Assembly: GCA_016927185.1 (NCBI GenBank)
Contig: JAFGND010000100.1
Location: forward strand, 1 to 16,251
DNA: 16,251 nt
Source: Candidatus Coatesiibacteriota bacterium
GTDB lineage: Bacteria; JAFGND01
Direction: 5' to 3'
Shown in pieces: positions 14,169 through 16,251 of the stretch. A model generated the notes under the pieces. That model made no database searches. It was given only the letters and a program-made list of their open reading frames with translations, and had not been told where the DNA came from. The translations under genes and the position numbers were made by a program. Positions within the stretch are counted from its first letter, which is position 1. Each line of letters begins with the position of its first letter.

Positions 14169-15417
14169 AATGCAGCGCCTCGACAACATTTAGCCTTGAT
14201 GCTTTTATTGCTGGGAATAAACTAAATAAACCTGATATAAAAACACCGAAACAAAATGCAAAAATAAAAGCATCTGGATTCCATGCTCCGTGAAAAACCA
14301 TTTTCATGGGGTAACCCAGGTCATTATTCTGAGATAGTTTTTCGAACATTTTCAGAGTAAGTCCATAATTGACAAGGTATAAGTTAATTGCCGAAGCTAT
14401 AATCAGACCTATAGTACTTCCAAATACCCCTATGCATATTCCCTCAAGCACTATCATCAAGATCATTTGCGTTTTCTGGACTCCCAAGGCAAAAATCATC
14501 CCTAGTTCTCTTATTCTTTCTAATATTGAAAGAAGAAGGGCATTGGATGTTCCAAGAGAAGCTATTAGAAGAAGTATCAAAATCAGAACGTTTGAAAATG
14601 CTCGTTTTGTTTTATTGATTGCTATGAAATCAGCACCCAGAACATACCATGGTTTTACATCATATTTATCAATTTTAGTATTTTTTTTCAGGATTTCAAC
14701 AGTATAATCTACTTTTTCCATATTTTGAATTTTTAATACCACTTCTGTAATTGATTTATTCATGTTCAACTGTTTTTGAAGGTAAGAGAGTGGAATGAAT
14801 ATTGTATTCCTGTTTATTTTAGGATTGGGAGAATCTATTATTCCGATAATTTTTGCATCAAAAGCAGAGATTGTTTTTCCACCTTTTTCTCTTGTCATAA
14901 CAGTCACCATGTCACCTATTTTCAAGCCCAGATCTCTTGCAACAAGATGACCGATAATTGCTTCTGCAGAGTCAGTTGAAGAGAAGTATTCTCCCTGAAC
15001 GTATTTTTTCAGATTGAATACAAGTTCATCTCTATCCGGGTCTATGCCATAACCTTCAATGGGAATCTGATTCACACCATTTCCAAGCTGACAGAAAAAG
15101 GATATTCTGAAAGTAAACTCATTCAGATTGGCTTCCTTAAGGGTATCTGATATTTTTTCAGGATCTTCGATTGTATAATCAAGATTTTTCAAGTCTTTCT
15201 CTGAGAAAAAACTGGGATGGAATATCTTGAGCATCCCTGTTTCAAGTTCTACCAGGTTTTTTGTTGCTTCAATATCAACTCCAATAAAGAATGAATCAGT
15301 AATTATGAAGGAAGTTATAGAAATACCAATTACAAAGGCTGTTGTCAATGTCCTGTGCCATCTTCTTGAAAGATTTTTCCAGGCAAGTTTTACAATAAAT
15401 AGAAAATATCTTGTCAT
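14161..15417 (-). CDS. FtsX/LolC/E-type ABC transporter permease 1
   Basis: 418 residues. A cytoplasmic start (KLAWKNLSRRWHR) leads to membrane helix 1 (about 24-46), then a long periplasmic MacB-type domain (about 47-272), then helices near 275-297, 318-347 and 381-402. ERIRELGMIFALG (300-312) is the FtsX-family segment facing the ATPase, and the tail is FPAIKASRLNVVEALHYV. Its ATG overlaps the ATPase stop in an ATGA (15417-15414), and its stop overlaps the start of permease 2. Two different permeases with one ATPase is the LolCDE arrangement rather than the MacB homodimer one. The substrate cannot be read from sequence. Confidence 0.92.
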   Translation of the reverse strand: MTRYFLFIVKLAWKNLSRRWHRTLTTAFVIGISITSFIITDSFFIGVDIEATKNLVELETGMLKIFHPSFFSEKDLKNLDYTIEDPEKISDTLKEANLNEFTFRISFFCQLGNGVNQIPIEGYGIDPDRDELVFNLKKYVQGEYFSSTDSAEAIIGHLVARDLGLKIGDMVTVMTREKGGKTISAFDAKIIGIIDSPNPKINRNTIFIPLSYLQKQLNMNKSITEVVLKIQNMEKVDYTVEILKKNTKIDKYDVKPWYVLGADFIAINKTKRAFSNVLILILLLIASLGTSNALLLSILERIRELGMIFALGVQKTQMILMIVLEGICIGVFGSTIGLIIASAINLYLVNYGLTLKMFEKLSQNNDLGYPMKMVFHGAWNPDAFIFAFCFGVFISGLFSLFPAIKASRLNVVEALHYV

Positions 15418-16100
15418 TTCACCTCATCTTTACTGATAAATCCGTCCTTGAGAGTAACAATCCGCTTTGCAAATTCCATTACCAGTTTATCATGAGTTGA
15501 GAATATGAAAGTGGTATTGTATTTTTTGTTAAGATCCAGCATCAGATTCAATATCTCCTCAGCAGTTTTTGAATCAAGATTGGCAGTTGGTTCATCTGCA
15601 AGTATGATTGAAGGATTTTTAACCAATGCCCTTGCAATTGCTACTCTCTGTTGCTGACCACCAGACAGCAGGTCAGGTCTTCTGTATTTTTGCTCTTCTA
15701 AGCCAACTTCATCCATAATCATGTTGACTTTGCTTTTTATATCATTATTTTGCATAAGCCCTTCAAGCAAAAGAGGGAACTCGACATTCTCGAATGCAGT
15801 TAATACAGGTATTAAATTGTATGACTGGAAAATAAACCCTATCTTTTTTCTCCTGAGTACGGCCTGTTCCTTATATGAAAATTTTGCAAGATTGGAGTTT
15901 TCCAGGAAAATCTCACCTGAAGTCGGTTTATCAAGAGAGCCAATAAGGTTCAGTAATGTAGTTTTTCCTGATCCAGATGGTCCTACCAGGGACAGGAATT
16001 CTCCATTATCTATTTTCAGGTTTATATCTTTAAGTGCATGTACATTAACTTTTCCGATAGTGTATATCTTGTTTATATTGACCAATTCTATTAATGCCAT
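15414..16100 (-). CDS. LolD/MacB-type ABC transporter ATP-binding protein
   Basis: 228 residues. It powers the two permeases encoded next to it, on the inner face of the cytoplasmic membrane. All nucleotide-binding parts are present: Walker A GPSGSGKT (40-47), Q-loop Q92 in FQSYNL, signature LSGGQ (145-149), Walker B IILADE (165-170), D-loop and H-loop H203 in STHD. The start at 16100 (MALIELVNINKIY) was chosen because LolD proteins begin this way and AAGGAG lies 4 bases upstream. A longer frame back to 16181 has no family match and would start inside a hairpin. It is the first gene of a tightly overlapping operon running leftward to at least the beta-barrel gene. Family firm; which substrate is unknown. 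Confidence 0.94.
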   Translation of the reverse strand: MALIELVNINKIYTIGKVNVHALKDINLKIDNGEFLSLVGPSGSGKTTLLNLIGSLDKPTSGEIFLENSNLAKFSYKEQAVLRRKKIGFIFQSYNLIPVLTAFENVEFPLLLEGLMQNNDIKSKVNMIMDEVGLEEQKYRRPDLLSGGQQQRVAIARALVKNPSIILADEPTANLDSKTAEEILNLMLDLNKKYNTTFIFSTHDKLVMEFAKRIVTLKDGFISKDEVK

Positions 16101-16179
16101 AAATCTCCTTCGGCAATTCATTGTGTCTCGTTCAAATAAGAGGTAATCTTTCTTGAAATAAATGTTTTCAGCCTTAATC
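16101..16179 (-). promoter_or_regulatory. Leader region of the ABC transporter operon
   Basis: The promoter for the minus-strand operon should lie between the hairpin and the ATPase start. The best -35-like hexamer is TTGATT just after the T-tract, but no good -10 follows at 16-18 bases. To the right of the hairpin, a TATAAC about 17 bases after TTCATC is an alternative, which would place the hairpin inside the transcript. The promoter is not resolved, and no gene is seen in this stretch. Confidence 0.3.
16105..16110 (-). promoter_or_regulatory. Ribosome site deciding the ABC ATPase start
   Basis: On the minus strand AAGGAG (16110-16105) stands 4 bases before the ATG at 16100. It supports that start over the ATG at 16181, which would add 27 residues without family similarity and lies next to the T-tract of the hairpin. 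Confidence 0.65.
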
Positions 16180-16208
16180 AAAAAAAACCCTCTACAAGAG
16201 AGGGTTTT
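16180..16208 (-). terminator. Rho-independent terminator or leader hairpin before the ABC operon
   Basis: CCCTCT (16188-16193) and AGAGGG (16199-16204) form a perfect 6-bp stem with a 5-base loop, extended by four A-T pairs (16184-16187 with 16205-16208). On the minus strand it is followed by eight T (16187-16180), the classic form. On the plus strand only four T follow. It most likely ends a leftward gene lying mostly beyond the right edge; one possible tail there reads AEFFITNT and stops at 16225. Alternatively it is an attenuator between an upstream promoter and the ABC operon, whose first ATG is 80 bases further on. Confidence 0.8.
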
Positions 16209-16251
16209 ATAGAGTTATATTTTGTCAAGTATTAGTGATGAAGAATTCTGC

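Noticed and set aside
14166-14189. Start of permease 2 at the ATG at 14189
   Set aside because: The extra seven residues are read over the conserved end of permease 1; the ATG at 14168 gives the family-like N-terminus. Not fully excluded, as AAGG lies 4 bases before the first ATG.
16101-16181. 27-residue N-terminal extension of the ABC ATPase from an ATG at 16181
   Set aside because: No resemblance to LolD N-termini, the start lies at the edge of the hairpin T-tract, and a good ribosome site serves the ATG at 16100.
16211-16251. Minus-strand TTGACA near 16230 with TATAAA as promoter of the ABC operon
   Set aside because: The spacing is about 11 bases, too short for sigma-70, and the hairpin follows at once.
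16225-16251. Last codons of a minus-strand gene entering from the right (AEFFITNT then stop)
   Set aside because: Eight codons are too few to support a gene call; the other two frames also stop nearby. Kept only as a possible explanation for the terminator.
1-16251. tRNA, rRNA, CRISPR, insertion sequence or prophage features
   Set aside because: None seen: no repeat-spacer pattern, transposase or integrase motif, and the intergenic gaps are too short or lack cloverleaf-like sequence by eye.

Overview
The window looks like a chromosome segment of an AT-rich, Gram-negative-type (diderm) bacterium. Outer-membrane biology is explicit: a LolCDE-like ABC transporter, a LolA-like periplasmic protein, a beta-barrel protein ending in Phe, and an exported beta-propeller. 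Two radical SAM/SPASM enzymes with many Fe-S cysteines fit an anaerobic or low-oxygen lifestyle. AGA/AGG arginine and ATA isoleucine codons are common throughout, and base composition looks even, so nothing stands out as recently acquired. I cannot name the species; an uncultured FCB-like or Spirochaete-like candidate lineage is a guess.

Layout, left to right. (1) 1-953, minus: 5' part of an exported PQQ-type beta-propeller protein, cut by the left edge. (2) 1118-3623, plus: a two-gene unit of an AAA ATPase with a Ycf46-like plan and a SAM methyltransferase. (3) 3624-5357, minus: arginyl-tRNA synthetase, whose stop codon abuts that of the methyltransferase. (4) 5481-10362, plus: a tight five-gene operon, gmd - fcl - 240-aa membrane protein - radical SAM/SPASM 1 - radical SAM/SPASM 2. 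(5) 10304-16100, minus: a six-gene operon, ABC ATPase - FtsX-type permease - FtsX-type permease - LolA-like protein - beta-barrel protein - exodeoxyribonuclease III. (6) 16101-16251: leader with a strong hairpin and T-tract. No stretch over 300 bases lacks a gene. I saw no tRNA, rRNA, IS element or CRISPR array.

The most interesting part is 7483-10362. The 240-aa protein has a cytoplasm-like N-terminus, a hydrophobic segment ending in a lipobox-like Cys, an acidic Ser-rich linker, and a C-terminal region in which the heptapeptide YKGVDFS occurs twice, the second copy being the last seven residues. The two copies use different synonymous codons in five of seven positions, so the peptide rather than the DNA appears to be kept. 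Two paralogous radical SAM/SPASM enzymes, the class that often modifies ribosomal peptides, follow with 5-nt and 1-nt gaps. This looks like a RiPP-like precursor with two maturases, in a membrane-anchored form I do not recognise. The operon also makes GDP-L-fucose, hinting at a cell-surface or glycosylated product, but that link is only inferred from position.

The minus-strand operon at the right looks like a dedicated inner-to-outer membrane transport route: an ATPase and two permeases, a periplasmic lipid- or lipoprotein-carrier-like protein, and an outer-membrane barrel, with a DNA repair gene at its end.
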